From assembly GCA_947629455.1 (NCBI GenBank), contig CANRDT010000001.1, positions 62,001 through 126,000 of the forward strand: a stretch of 64,000 nucleotides of DNA, in the 5' to 3' direction. The notes under the pieces were generated by a model. The model was not told the DNA's origin, did no database searches, and worked only from the letters and a program-made list of their open reading frames with translations. The stretch comes from an uncultured Ruminococcus sp. (lineage in GTDB: Bacteria; Bacillota; Clostridia; Oscillospirales; Ruminococcaceae). The position numbers were made by a program, and so were the translations under genes. Below are positions 29,133-38,672 of the stretch, one piece after another (position 1 is the stretch's first letter; each line of letters begins with the position of its first letter).

Positions 29133-30011
29133 TTGAATATATATATATTTCCAAACCTTGACAAACAAAATTGCAGGGAATATACACGACAGACCTGTAA
29201 AATTTTAAAAAACGAAAATGCGCAGGTGTATATGGATAAAAAATACCGCGGCGATTTCGGCGATATTGAGCATATCATATTTCCGGACGAGCCGCAGTGC
29301 GCCTCCTCCTGCGATGTTATGATAGCTATAGGCGGCGACGGCACGATACTCAAATGCGCAGGTATAGCTATGGAGTGGGGCAAACCCATTCTCGGTATCA
29401 ACTGCGGACGGCTCGGATTTATGGCGTCTCTGGAGCACGATCAGCTGCATATGCTGTCGCAACTGTGCAGCGGCAATTACTCGGTAAGCCGAAGAATGAT
29501 GCTTAATATCCGCGTTATCTCCGCCGATAAGGAGACGGACAGGTGCGCCCTTAACGACGTAGTTATCTCAAAGACGCAGGACTGCAAGATCGCCGATTTT
29601 GAAGTATCCAAATCGGGGCAGATGATCTCCTCGCTCAGGGCGGACGGAGTTATCTTTTCCACTGCGACAGGCTCGACAGCGTATTCAATGTCGGCGGGCG
29701 GACCTATCATCGAGCCGCAGATGGAATGTATCGAGTTTACGCAGATCTGCCCTCATTCGCTCTTTGCGCGCTCTATGATACTTTTTCCCGATTTGCCCAT
29801 TCAGGTAAAATGTCACTGCAGCAGCGGAAAAGCGCTGGTAAACATTGACGGCAATCTTTTCGGCGAGGTATCGCAGAATGACAAGGTGCTTATCGGACGT
29901 TCGGAAAAATACATCGAGATAATAGACATTACAGGCGGCAGCTTTTTCAACTCGGTCAATGAAAAGCTGATGCAGCCGCTCAAGGATATTCCGGAGGGTA
30001 TAATCAAATAA
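29133..30011 (+). CDS. nadK: NAD kinase
   Basis: AIGGDGTILKCA, NCGRLGFMA, RADGVIFSTATGSTAYSMSAGGPI; TTG start after AAGGAG (ORF track uses GTG at 29124). Confidence 0.95.
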   Translation: MNIYIFPNLDKQNCREYTRQTCKILKNENAQVYMDKKYRGDFGDIEHIIFPDEPQCASSCDVMIAIGGDGTILKCAGIAMEWGKPILGINCGRLGFMASLEHDQLHMLSQLCSGNYSVSRRMMLNIRVISADKETDRCALNDVVISKTQDCKIADFEVSKSGQMISSLRADGVIFSTATGSTAYSMSAGGPIIEPQMECIEFTQICPHSLFARSMILFPDLPIQVKCHCSSGKALVNIDGNLFGEVSQNDKVLIGRSEKYIEIIDITGGSFFNSVNEKLMQPLKDIPEGIIK

Positions 30012-30012
30012 T

Positions 30013-30486
30013 ATGAAAAAACAGCGGCATGAACTTATACTGAAACTGATCGCGGAAAATAATATCGCAACGCAGGAACAGCTGCAAAGGCTGCTGCAAA
30101 GCAAGGGCTGTCAGGTGACTCAGGCGACGCTTTCAAGAGATATACGCGAGCTGTCGCTTGTGAAAACTCCTTCGTCGGACGGCGGTTACAGATACAGCGT
30201 ACCGGCTTTGCACGCCGATTTTTCCAATCAGGAGAAAAAAGCGTTATATAATTTCCTTACAGACGCGGTGATCTCGGCAGATCATGCCGCAAATATTGTC
30301 GCGGTAAAATGCCGCACCGGTATGGCACAGGCGGTATGCGCTCAGCTTGACGGAACAGGCATTGAAAATGTGGTCGGAACGATCGCAGGCGACGATACTA
30401 TTTTTATACTGATGCGCACCGAGAAATATGCCGCCGCGCTTGTCAGGGAGCTCGGCGCGGTCACTAAAAATAACGGGGAGCTTTAA
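30013..30486 (+). CDS. argR: Arginine repressor ArgR family
   Basis: wHTH QATLSRDIRELSLVK, C-terminal GTIAGDDTIFILMR. Confidence 0.95.
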   Translation: MKKQRHELILKLIAENNIATQEQLQRLLQSKGCQVTQATLSRDIRELSLVKTPSSDGGYRYSVPALHADFSNQEKKALYNFLTDAVISADHAANIVAVKCRTGMAQAVCAQLDGTGIENVVGTIAGDDTIFILMRTEKYAAALVRELGAVTKNNGEL

Positions 30487-30487
30487 G

Positions 30488-32173
30488 ATGCTAAAGGAAT
30501 TGTATATTGAAAATCTTGCAGTTATCGAAAAAGCGAATATCGAGTTTACTCAGAATCTGAACGTGTTCACGGGCGAAACGGGCGCGGGTAAGTCTATACT
30601 TATAAACGGTATAAACGCCGTTCTGGGGCAGCGCGTCACAAAAGATATAGTCCGCACGGGGGCTGACAGGGCAGTCATCTCGGCGGTTTTCTGCGATCTG
30701 GGAGAACAGTCCCGTCAAAAGCTGGACGAGCTTGGTATCAGTACCGAGGAGGGACGGTTATACCTCACCCGTGAGGTAAGCTCCGACGGCGGAAGTATCG
30801 CGAGGATAAATTCACGCAGCGTGAACGTTTCAGTACTCAGGGAACTCGGAGAAACGCTGGTGAACATTCACGGTCAGCATGACAATCAGGTGCTGCTTTC
30901 GCCGGATATGCATATACATATCCTTGACGGATATGCCGACGCAGGCGAACTTTTGGAAGATTATCGGGTATCCTTCAGAGCGCTGCAGCAGACGGCGCGA
31001 AAAATAAATCAGCTTAATTCAGACGCAAACAAGAAAACCCTCAGAGTAAACGAACTGCGCGAGATCATTTCCGCCATAGAGTCGCTTGCCATTGAAGAGG
31101 GCGAGGATACGCGAGTTGAAGAGGAACTTGAGATAGCAAAAAATTCGGTGATACTCTCGGAGGCGGTCTATGCCGCGGAAAAGATCTTAAACGGCGACGA
31201 CGACAGCACGGGCGCGGTCGAAATGATCTCCGATGCCGCCGACAGGATAAACAGGTATACCGAGATAATGTCCGAGCTTGCGCCGCTGTCCGAAAGGCTT
31301 TCCTCGGCGCAGATAGAGCTTGCGGATATTGCTGCCGAGCTGTCCTCAATACTTGACGATCTCGATGTCGATCCTCAGCGGTATGATTATCTCAATCAGC
31401 GCAACGACGAATTAAGGCATATAAAAAAGAAATACGGTCCCGAGCTTAGCGACGTTGCCGATACTTTAAGACGCAGTGCAGAGGAGTTGGATACTCTTGA
31501 AAACAGCAGGATAAGTCTTGAAAAATTAAATGAAGAAAAAAACCGCCTGCTTGCGGAGGTTTCCAAGAAAGCCAAAAACCTTTCGCAGTTCAGGCACAGC
31601 GCGGCAAAACGTTTTATCAGTCAGGTCACGGCGGAGCTTGAATTTCTCAATATGCCCAACGTCACCATGGTGGTAGATCAGAAACCGGGCAAGCTCACCC
31701 AGAACGGTATGGATACTATAGAATTTCTTATCTCGGCAAATCCGGGAGAAGCTCCCAGACCTATCGCAAGGATAGCGTCGGGCGGTGAGCTTTCAAGGAT
31801 AATGCTTGCTCTCAAAAACGTTATCGCCGACAAGGACAGCATAGATACTCTTATCTTTGACGAAATAGATACCGGAGTAAGCGGCAGAGCGGCGCAGAAA
31901 ATAGGTATCAAGCTGCGGCAGATCTCCGGAATAAGACAGGTGCTGTGCGTAACTCATCTCGCGCAGATGGCGGTCATGGCGGACAATCATCTGCTTATTG
32001 AAAAGAACGTTTCAGACGGCAGGACGGTCACTACGGTAAGACCGCTCGACGCAGACGGCAGGGTATATGAGATAGCTCGCATTATGGGCGGAGAAAGTAT
32101 CACTCCGCTTTTGCTTGAAAATGCAAGGCAGCTTATTGACGAAGCTGCAAATACGGAAAAAACTGTTGACTAA
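30488..32173 (+). CDS. recN: DNA repair protein RecN
   Basis: LKELYIENLAVIEKANIEF, GETGAGKSILINGINAVLG, VNIHGQHDNQ, FDEIDTGVSGRAAQKIG. Confidence 0.97.
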   Translation: MLKELYIENLAVIEKANIEFTQNLNVFTGETGAGKSILINGINAVLGQRVTKDIVRTGADRAVISAVFCDLGEQSRQKLDELGISTEEGRLYLTREVSSDGGSIARINSRSVNVSVLRELGETLVNIHGQHDNQVLLSPDMHIHILDGYADAGELLEDYRVSFRALQQTARKINQLNSDANKKTLRVNELREIISAIESLAIEEGEDTRVEEELEIAKNSVILSEAVYAAEKILNGDDDSTGAVEMISDAADRINRYTEIMSELAPLSERLSSAQIELADIAAELSSILDDLDVDPQRYDYLNQRNDELRHIKKKYGPELSDVADTLRRSAEELDTLENSRISLEKLNEEKNRLLAEVSKKAKNLSQFRHSAAKRFISQVTAELEFLNMPNVTMVVDQKPGKLTQNGMDTIEFLISANPGEAPRPIARIASGGELSRIMLALKNVIADKDSIDTLIFDEIDTGVSGRAAQKIGIKLRQISGIRQVLCVTHLAQMAVMADNHLLIEKNVSDGRTVTTVRPLDADGRVYEIARIMGGESITPLLLENARQLIDEAANTEKTVD

Positions 32174-32194
32174 TCCTCTCTAAAATGATATAAT
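32166..32194 (+). promoter_or_regulatory. Sigma-A type promoter of thyX (overlaps recN stop)
   Basis: TTGACT, 17-nt spacer, TATAAT. Confidence 0.7.
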
Positions 32195-32259
32195 ATTGAG
32201 GGGAATGTCCTGAATTTCTGGGACAACTCTTATAAAATCTGCTGTCAGGAGGTCAGAAT

Positions 32260-33024
32260 GTGAAAGTCATACTTATCTCGCATACGCCGCAGCCCGAAAA
32301 AACTATCGCGACAGCCGCAAAACTTTGCTATTCGGCAAGCGATATCGGTTCGCTGAGGGACGGTCTTACAGAGGAAAAGACGGAATCTTTTATTGAAATG
32401 CTCGCGTCCGTCGGTCACGAAAGCCCGATGGAACACGTTTCATTCACGTTTGGAATAGAGGGCATTTCAAGAGCCTGCTCACATCAGCTGGTGCGCCACA
32501 GGATAGCGTCCTACTCGCAGAAAAGCCAGCGATATGTCAATGAAAAAGGCTTTGAATTTATCACACCTCCCGAGATCGCAGATTGTGCGCCTGCAAAAGA
32601 GGAATTTGACAGGCAGATGCAGCTTATTGCGCAAAGTTACAATAAAATAGCGAATGTTCTTACCGAAAAGCATACGGCTGAACTTGAAAAGCAGGGTCTT
32701 TCTCACGAGGAGGCAGCCAAAAAAGCCGTTAAGACGGCATACGAGGATGCAAGATTCGTACTCCCAAACGCCTGCGAGACCAAGATAATCGTCACGATGA
32801 ACGTGAGATCGCTCTTTAATTTCTTTAAACACCGCTGCTGCAACAGAGCGCAGTGGGAGATAAGAGCCGTAGCTCAGGAAATGCTCAGACTCTGCAAAGA
32901 GACCGCGCCGCATATCTTTAAAAACGCAGGTCCTTCCTGCGTTATGACGGGCAAATGCCCCGAGGGGAAAATGTCCTGCGGAAAAATGGCGGAAGTTATA
33001 AACAGCTACAAAGGAACGAACTGA
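32260..33024 (+). CDS. thyX: FAD-dependent thymidylate synthase
   Basis: ThyX motif RHRIASYSQKSQRY (RHRx7S); GTG start. Confidence 0.97.
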   Translation: MKVILISHTPQPEKTIATAAKLCYSASDIGSLRDGLTEEKTESFIEMLASVGHESPMEHVSFTFGIEGISRACSHQLVRHRIASYSQKSQRYVNEKGFEFITPPEIADCAPAKEEFDRQMQLIAQSYNKIANVLTEKHTAELEKQGLSHEEAAKKAVKTAYEDARFVLPNACETKIIVTMNVRSLFNFFKHRCCNRAQWEIRAVAQEMLRLCKETAPHIFKNAGPSCVMTGKCPEGKMSCGKMAEVINSYKGTN

Positions 33025-33684
33025 ATGGGCAGACTTATTGTTTTAGAGGGACTGGACGGCAGCGGAAAAAGCACGCAGTTTGAAAAGGCGGCGGCTTATC
33101 TTAAAAACAGCGGCGCTGACGTAAAAACTATCAGCTTTCCCGATTACGATCAGCCCTCCTCCGCGCTTGTCAAGATGTATCTTAACGGTGAATTTTCTCA
33201 TAACGCAAAGGACGTAAACGCATATGCTGCATCAAGCTTTTACGCGGTGGACAGATACGCAAGCTATAAGAAATTCTGGGAAAAAGATCACGCTGACGGT
33301 GCGCTCATACTTGCCGCAAGATATACGACGTCAAACTGCATATATCAGATGGTCAAGCTTGAAAAAAGCGGCTGGGACGAATATATCGACTGGCTTTGCG
33401 ATTATGAATATAACAGGCTCGGACTTCCGCAGCCCGATCTGGTGATTTTTCTCGATATGCCGATAGAGATCTCGCAAAAGCTGCTTTCGGGCAGATACGG
33501 CGGCGACGACAGCCGCAAGGACATTCACGAATCGGACGTTGCTTTCCTTAGAAACTGCCGCGACGCCGCGCTTTATGCCGCGCAGAAACTCGGCTGGAAG
33601 ATAATCAGCTGCAGCGACGGCGAAAACCCGCTGCCTGTGGAAGTCATTTCGGAAAAGATCATTTCGCTTATACGCAGCGAGTAA
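33025..33684 (+). CDS. tmk: Thymidylate kinase
   Basis: VLEGLDGSGKSTQFEKAAAYL P-loop; immediately follows thyX. Confidence 0.9.
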   Translation: MGRLIVLEGLDGSGKSTQFEKAAAYLKNSGADVKTISFPDYDQPSSALVKMYLNGEFSHNAKDVNAYAASSFYAVDRYASYKKFWEKDHADGALILAARYTTSNCIYQMVKLEKSGWDEYIDWLCDYEYNRLGLPQPDLVIFLDMPIEISQKLLSGRYGGDDSRKDIHESDVAFLRNCRDAALYAAQKLGWKIISCSDGENPLPVEVISEKIISLIRSE

Positions 33685-33729
33685 AATATTATCCCAAATC
33701 ATTTTGAAACGGAGCGGTAAAGTATACCT

Positions 33730-34638
33730 ATGTTTGATTTCAGAGAAATTGAGCTTGCAGACAGGGACTGGATATGTGAAAGACTGGCTGTCTCGGATTT
33801 CCGCGGCTGTGAGTATTCTTTTGCAAACAATACCGCATGGCGCAGACTGAACGATACGCTTATCACCCGATATAAAGATTTCTACATCTGCTGTTCTTTC
33901 TATGACGGAAAACCTGTTATTATTTTCCCGACAGGCGTAAAATGCGACGACAGCGGAAAGGAAAAATATATTTCGCTGTTTTGTGAACTGAAAAAATATG
34001 TCAACGATCAGGGATACCCTTTCTCGGTATGTTCGATAACCGATAGAGATCTTGGCTGGATAAAGGAATATTACGGTGACAGCATAATTTCCGTCACCTC
34101 CGACAGGGGAGTGTGCGACTATATTTACAGCGCGCGTTCGCTTATAGAACTTTCGGGAAAGAAATATCACGGAAAGAGAAACCATATAAAGCATTTTAAA
34201 GAGAGCGACTGGAGCTTTGAACCGCTGACGCAGGAGAATTTCGGCGAGTGTATAGCCTTTGCGGCTCAGAGCTATAACGACGCTAACGGTTATGACGACC
34301 ATTCGGCAGTCGTGGAACAGTTTGCGATAAATACATTTTTTAACAATTTCGATTATATGCGTCTTAAAGGCGGCATACTCAGAAGCGACGGCAGGCTCGT
34401 GGGATTCACTATCGGGGAAAAACTAAACTCCGATACCTTCGTCGTCCATATCGAAAAGGCTGACCAGACGGTGCAGGGAGCATATCCTACACTTTGCAAC
34501 GAATTTGCTAAAGCCTGCGCCGACGATTGCAGATATATAAACAGAGAAGAAGATCTCGGGATAGAGGGACTTCGCAAGTCAAAACTCTCCTATCACCCCG
34601 AATTTCTTCTTGAAAAATATACGGTATCTTTTAAATAG
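33730..34638 (+). CDS. DUF2156/phosphatidylglycerol lysyltransferase C-terminal-like (GNAT fold)
   Basis: KRNHIKHFKES, HIEKADQTVQGAYPTLCNEFAK, YINREEDLGIEGLRKSKLSYHP. Confidence 0.85.
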   Translation: MFDFREIELADRDWICERLAVSDFRGCEYSFANNTAWRRLNDTLITRYKDFYICCSFYDGKPVIIFPTGVKCDDSGKEKYISLFCELKKYVNDQGYPFSVCSITDRDLGWIKEYYGDSIISVTSDRGVCDYIYSARSLIELSGKKYHGKRNHIKHFKESDWSFEPLTQENFGECIAFAAQSYNDANGYDDHSAVVEQFAINTFFNNFDYMRLKGGILRSDGRLVGFTIGEKLNSDTFVVHIEKADQTVQGAYPTLCNEFAKACADDCRYINREEDLGIEGLRKSKLSYHPEFLLEKYTVSFK

Positions 34639-34660
34639 TTTCCGCGAAAGGGATGTTGAT

Positions 34661-35203
34661 ATGATCTATGTATTTTTAGCCAATGGCTTTGAGGAAATGG
34701 AGGCTGTCGCGCCTATCGACATACTCCGCCGCGCAGGTGCGGAGGTGATAACCGTCGGAGTCGGTTCAAAGGAGATAACCGCCTCTCACGGCATAAAATT
34801 CATTACTGATATTACCATGGAGGAGATCAGGCTCAACAGCGATCTTGAAATGATAGTTCTGCCGGGAGGTATGCCGGGAGCAGATAACCTTGAGAACAAT
34901 CCCGAGGTGCAGGCGGCGATCGACTACTGCGCCGAGCAGGAGAAGTATATTGCCGCGATATGCGCCGCTCCGAAGATACTCGGTCATAAGGGACTTCTTG
35001 ACGGCAGATTCGCGACCTGTTTCCCGGGTTATGAAAATGACCTGAAAGGCGCGTTTGTCAAGCCTGAGCTTGTTATAACGGACGGCAGATATATTACCGC
35101 CAAGGGCGCGGGAGCAGCGGTCAGATTCGGGCTTGCTCTGGTGTCCGCACTGTTCGGCAAGGATAAAGCCGATTCGCTGGAAAGCTCTCTGCAATGCAGA
35201 TAA
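34661..35203 (+). CDS. DJ-1/PfpI family protein
   Basis: MIYVFLANGFEEMEAVAPIDILRRAGAEV, IAAICAAPKILG nucleophile elbow. Confidence 0.93.
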   Translation: MIYVFLANGFEEMEAVAPIDILRRAGAEVITVGVGSKEITASHGIKFITDITMEEIRLNSDLEMIVLPGGMPGADNLENNPEVQAAIDYCAEQEKYIAAICAAPKILGHKGLLDGRFATCFPGYENDLKGAFVKPELVITDGRYITAKGAGAAVRFGLALVSALFGKDKADSLESSLQCR

Positions 35204-35766
35204 ACGATAAATCCGCGCTGCGGCGGTATTTCAGAGATGTGAGGAAAAATATGCCGCAGCAGGAAAGGGAAGAGCTCAGCCGCCGCATAGAGCGATCATT
35301 TCTTGACTCGTCACTGTATAAGAATACATCGGCGGTACTTATCTATGTTTCTTCCCCTATCGAAGTTGATACAAATGGTCTGATTGAAAACTGCTTTCGC
35401 GACGGTAAAAGAGTGCTTGTGCCGAGATGTCTGACCGGCGGAAACGTCATGGAGTTTTGCGAAATAGATTCTTTTGATATGCTCATAAGCGGCGCGTTCG
35501 GTATTTCAGAACCCGACAGCTCCGTAAAAGCCGCAGCGGAAATTCCCGATGATTCGGTGTGCGTTACGCCCGGACTTGCCTTTGACAAAAGCGGTCACAG
35601 ACTCGGTTTCGGCAAGGGGTTCTACGATCGTTTCTTGGCAGACTATAAAGGTATCGCGGCAGGTCTTTGCTATGAAAACGGTTTATGTGACTGCGTTTTT
35701 CACGAGGAACACGATATTGCGGTCGATATGCTTTTTACCGAAAAAGATGTCTATGTATTCGGATAA
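35194..35766 (+). CDS. 5-formyltetrahydrofolate cyclo-ligase
   Basis: LRRYFRDVRKNM, VTPGLAFDKSGHRLGFGKGFYDRFL. Confidence 0.95.
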   Translation: MQINDKSALRRYFRDVRKNMPQQEREELSRRIERSFLDSSLYKNTSAVLIYVSSPIEVDTNGLIENCFRDGKRVLVPRCLTGGNVMEFCEIDSFDMLISGAFGISEPDSSVKAAAEIPDDSVCVTPGLAFDKSGHRLGFGKGFYDRFLADYKGIAAGLCYENGLCDCVFHEEHDIAVDMLFTEKDVYVFG

Positions 35767-35789
35767 CAATAAGAGAGGATGATAATTTT

Positions 35790-37310
35790 ATGGACGAAAA
35801 GGATTTCACTATTTCAGATATAAACGGAAATTCCGATAACGGAGAATCAGGCGTCAAGGATCTTCCTCCCGATCAGGATATTTCTTTCGGCGGAGCGGAC
35901 GGTAATGAAAAACCGGATATTTCGGGATTTTTTGAAAAAGAGGAGCAGGAGCGCACAAAGCAGGATAACGCGCAGGAGGATAGCAAAATATCCGATGAGC
36001 CTGCCCGGCCGCAGGAACAGGAAAACGCGGAAGTTATCCCCGAGCCTGCTATAAATGACAAGCCTGCGGAAAACATCGAAAAAGAGCCTGAAAAAACCGA
36101 TACAGATAAGCGCCGCAAAGAGGACAAGCCCCTGCCGCCGAAACAGACGGCAAAGAAACGTCCCGTACAGGATAAAAAGGTCAAAAAGAAAAAGAAGAAG
36201 AAAAGAAAAAATAAAAAGGGATTTAATAACTCGATTTTCGGCGGACTTATCCTTGTAACTATTATTCTTACCGTTTCGCTTGTCGCGGCGGTGGGAGGTA
36301 TTTCTCTGGGAATGGAGTACCTTGGTATAGGCAAGACCGAAAACGAAGTGACTTTTAATATTCCCAAAAACGCCACGACCGATGAGATCGCCGATATTCT
36401 CATCGACAATAAGATAATCGAAAACAAGTTCCTGTTTAAGGTAGCAATGAGGTTAAAACGTCCGCCTGTCATTTACCCCGGAACGATCACACTTCACCCC
36501 TCTATGGGATATGCCGGAGTTATCGACGAACTGGCAGTACAGAGAGAGACCTACGAAACGGTGACGGTGACTTTCCCGGAGGGTATAACCCTGCTCGAGG
36601 CTGCAAATCTCCTTCAGGAAAACAACGTCTGCACAGCGGAGGATTTCCTCTTTGAGTTTAACAAGCCTCAGGGATATGAATTTGAATCCAAGGTAGAAAC
36701 TAATTCCGATTCGTTCTACAGTATGGAGGGATTTTTCTTCCCCGATACATATAATTTCTATGTGAACGATTCGGCTTACAGCGTTACGGCTACGCTCAGG
36801 CAGCATTTCAATGACAAGATCACCGAGAGTATGTACGCAAAAATGAAAGAAAAACATCTTTCTCTCAGCGAAGTCATAACAATAGCGTCAATTGTCCAGT
36901 GGGAGGCAAATTCGGTCGAAGATATGCCGAAAGTCGCCTCCGTCTTTCTCAATCGTCTTGACGATCCCGATACTTTCCCGTCTTTACAGTCGGACGCTAC
37001 AAAGAACTATGTAGAAAAGGTCATCAAGTCGGTCGGCTCGGACGAGGCTTCGATAGCTCATTATACAGATTGCTACGATACTTATATATGCGAGGGACTT
37101 CCTGCCGGTCCGGTATGCAATCCCGGAATTGACGCGATCAACGCGGTGCTCGATCCCGATAAGACAGAGTACTATTACTTCTGTAACAATCTTGAAACAG
37201 GGAAAAGCTACTTTGCAAAAACTCTTGAAGAACATGAGAAAAATCTCGTCAAAGCCGGTCTGAAAAAAGCCGACGATAAAGACGATAATAAAGACAACGA
37301 TCAGGAGTAA
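35790..37310 (+). CDS. mltG: Endolytic transglycosylase MltG (YceG-like) with long acidic/basic N-terminal extension
   Basis: Single TM after K-rich tract; ASIVQWEANSVEDMPKVASVFLNRL, SLQSDATKNYV, CNPGIDAINAVLDPDKTEYYYF. Confidence 0.93.
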   Translation: MDEKDFTISDINGNSDNGESGVKDLPPDQDISFGGADGNEKPDISGFFEKEEQERTKQDNAQEDSKISDEPARPQEQENAEVIPEPAINDKPAENIEKEPEKTDTDKRRKEDKPLPPKQTAKKRPVQDKKVKKKKKKKRKNKKGFNNSIFGGLILVTIILTVSLVAAVGGISLGMEYLGIGKTENEVTFNIPKNATTDEIADILIDNKIIENKFLFKVAMRLKRPPVIYPGTITLHPSMGYAGVIDELAVQRETYETVTVTFPEGITLLEAANLLQENNVCTAEDFLFEFNKPQGYEFESKVETNSDSFYSMEGFFFPDTYNFYVNDSAYSVTATLRQHFNDKITESMYAKMKEKHLSLSEVITIASIVQWEANSVEDMPKVASVFLNRLDDPDTFPSLQSDATKNYVEKVIKSVGSDEASIAHYTDCYDTYICEGLPAGPVCNPGIDAINAVLDPDKTEYYYFCNNLETGKSYFAKTLEEHEKNLVKAGLKKADDKDDNKDNDQE

Positions 37311-37359
37311 AACATATCCGCAGCCTTTGCCGCGCGCTTGACGACAAAGATAGTAACCT

Positions 37360-37399
37360 ACAGCGTCTGTTATTTCACAAGCGAAGTGACAGACGCTGT
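37360..37399. other. Perfect 11-bp intergenic hairpin between mltG and U32 peptidase gene
   Basis: ACAGCGTCTGT ... ACAGACGCTGT. Confidence 0.6.
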
Positions 37400-37447
37400 T
37401 GTGATGATACGATAAAAAATATAAACTTGCGAAAGGAATACTGCTCG

Positions 37448-38671
37448 ATGTCTGAAAGAAAAACAGAGATACTTTCTCCCGTGGGAGATATGGAAAGACT
37501 GTACGCCGCGCTCGATTTCGGGGCAGACGCCGTTTATCTCGGCTCAACGCGGTTCGGAATGAGGGCGCAGTCGGCTAAATTCGACTATGATTCTCTGAAA
37601 ATTGCCGCAGATGAAGTACATCGGCGCGGAAAAAGGATATACCTTACCTGCAACACGCTGCCGCACAATGACGAGATACAGTATCTTGAAGAATTTATCC
37701 TGCAAGCACAGTCGGCAGGAGTTGACGCTCTTATTGCCAACGATATAGGCGTTTTTTCTCTGATAAAGAAATATGCCCCCGATATGGAGATACACATTTC
37801 CACACAGGCAGGCATAGTAAACTATGTAACGGCAAACGAATTTTACAATATGGGCGCAAAGCGCGTAGTACTGGCAAGGGAGCTTTCTCTGGAGGAAATA
37901 GCGCAGATACGGGCAAAAACCCCGAAAGAGCTTGAAATAGAGGTATTTGTTCACGGCGCTATGTGCGTCAGCTTTTCGGGACGCTGTCTGCTTTCGCAGT
38001 ACCTTGTAGACCGTGACGCCAACCGCGGAGAATGTGCCCAGCCCTGCCGCTGGGGGTACTATCTTATGGAGGAAACGCGCCCCGGGCAGTATTTTCCCAT
38101 ATCCGAGGACGAAAAGGGAAGTTATATACTAAATGCCAAAGACCTGTGTATGATCGACCATATAGACAAGCTTGCCGAGGCAGGAGTGGACAGTTTCAAA
38201 ATAGAAGGCAGAGCAAAATCATCATACTATGTTTCCGTCATAACAAATGCATATCGTATGGCTATGGATATTTACAAGCACGATCCGCAGAATTTTGCAT
38301 TACCGCAGTGGATACGCGACGAGGTTTTCAAGGTCAGTCACAGACCCTACTGCACGGGATTTTTCTTTGGACACCCGAATGACTGCCAGTATTACGAAAG
38401 CAGCGGCTACATACGCAGCTACGATGTTGCCGCGACTGTGGAAAAATGCGAAAACGGCAGGATATACGGCGTTCTGAGGAATAAATTCAACAAGGGCGAC
38501 AAACTCGAGGCGCTCGCACCCGGAAAAAAGCCGCAGGAGCTTACCGCAGATATTATCTATGACGAACTGGACAATGAAATAGATACCGCAAATCACGCCA
38601 TGATGAAGTTTTCGCTCCCGTCGGATATCATACTTCCCAAAAATGCAGTCCTCAGAATAGAAAAACCGTAG
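37448..38671 (+). CDS. U32 family peptidase
   Basis: ILSPVGDMERLYAALDFGADAVYLG, FVHGAMCVSFSGRCLLSQYLVDRDANRGECAQPCRW. Confidence 0.95.
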   Translation: MSERKTEILSPVGDMERLYAALDFGADAVYLGSTRFGMRAQSAKFDYDSLKIAADEVHRRGKRIYLTCNTLPHNDEIQYLEEFILQAQSAGVDALIANDIGVFSLIKKYAPDMEIHISTQAGIVNYVTANEFYNMGAKRVVLARELSLEEIAQIRAKTPKELEIEVFVHGAMCVSFSGRCLLSQYLVDRDANRGECAQPCRWGYYLMEETRPGQYFPISEDEKGSYILNAKDLCMIDHIDKLAEAGVDSFKIEGRAKSSYYVSVITNAYRMAMDIYKHDPQNFALPQWIRDEVFKVSHRPYCTGFFFGHPNDCQYYESSGYIRSYDVAATVEKCENGRIYGVLRNKFNKGDKLEALAPGKKPQELTADIIYDELDNEIDTANHAMMKFSLPSDIILPKNAVLRIEKP

Positions 38672-38672
38672 A

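Noticed and set aside
33331-34302. 323-aa minus-strand ORF across tmk and the DUF2156 gene
   Set aside because: Antisense to two identified genes; composition typical of a codon-bias shadow ORF
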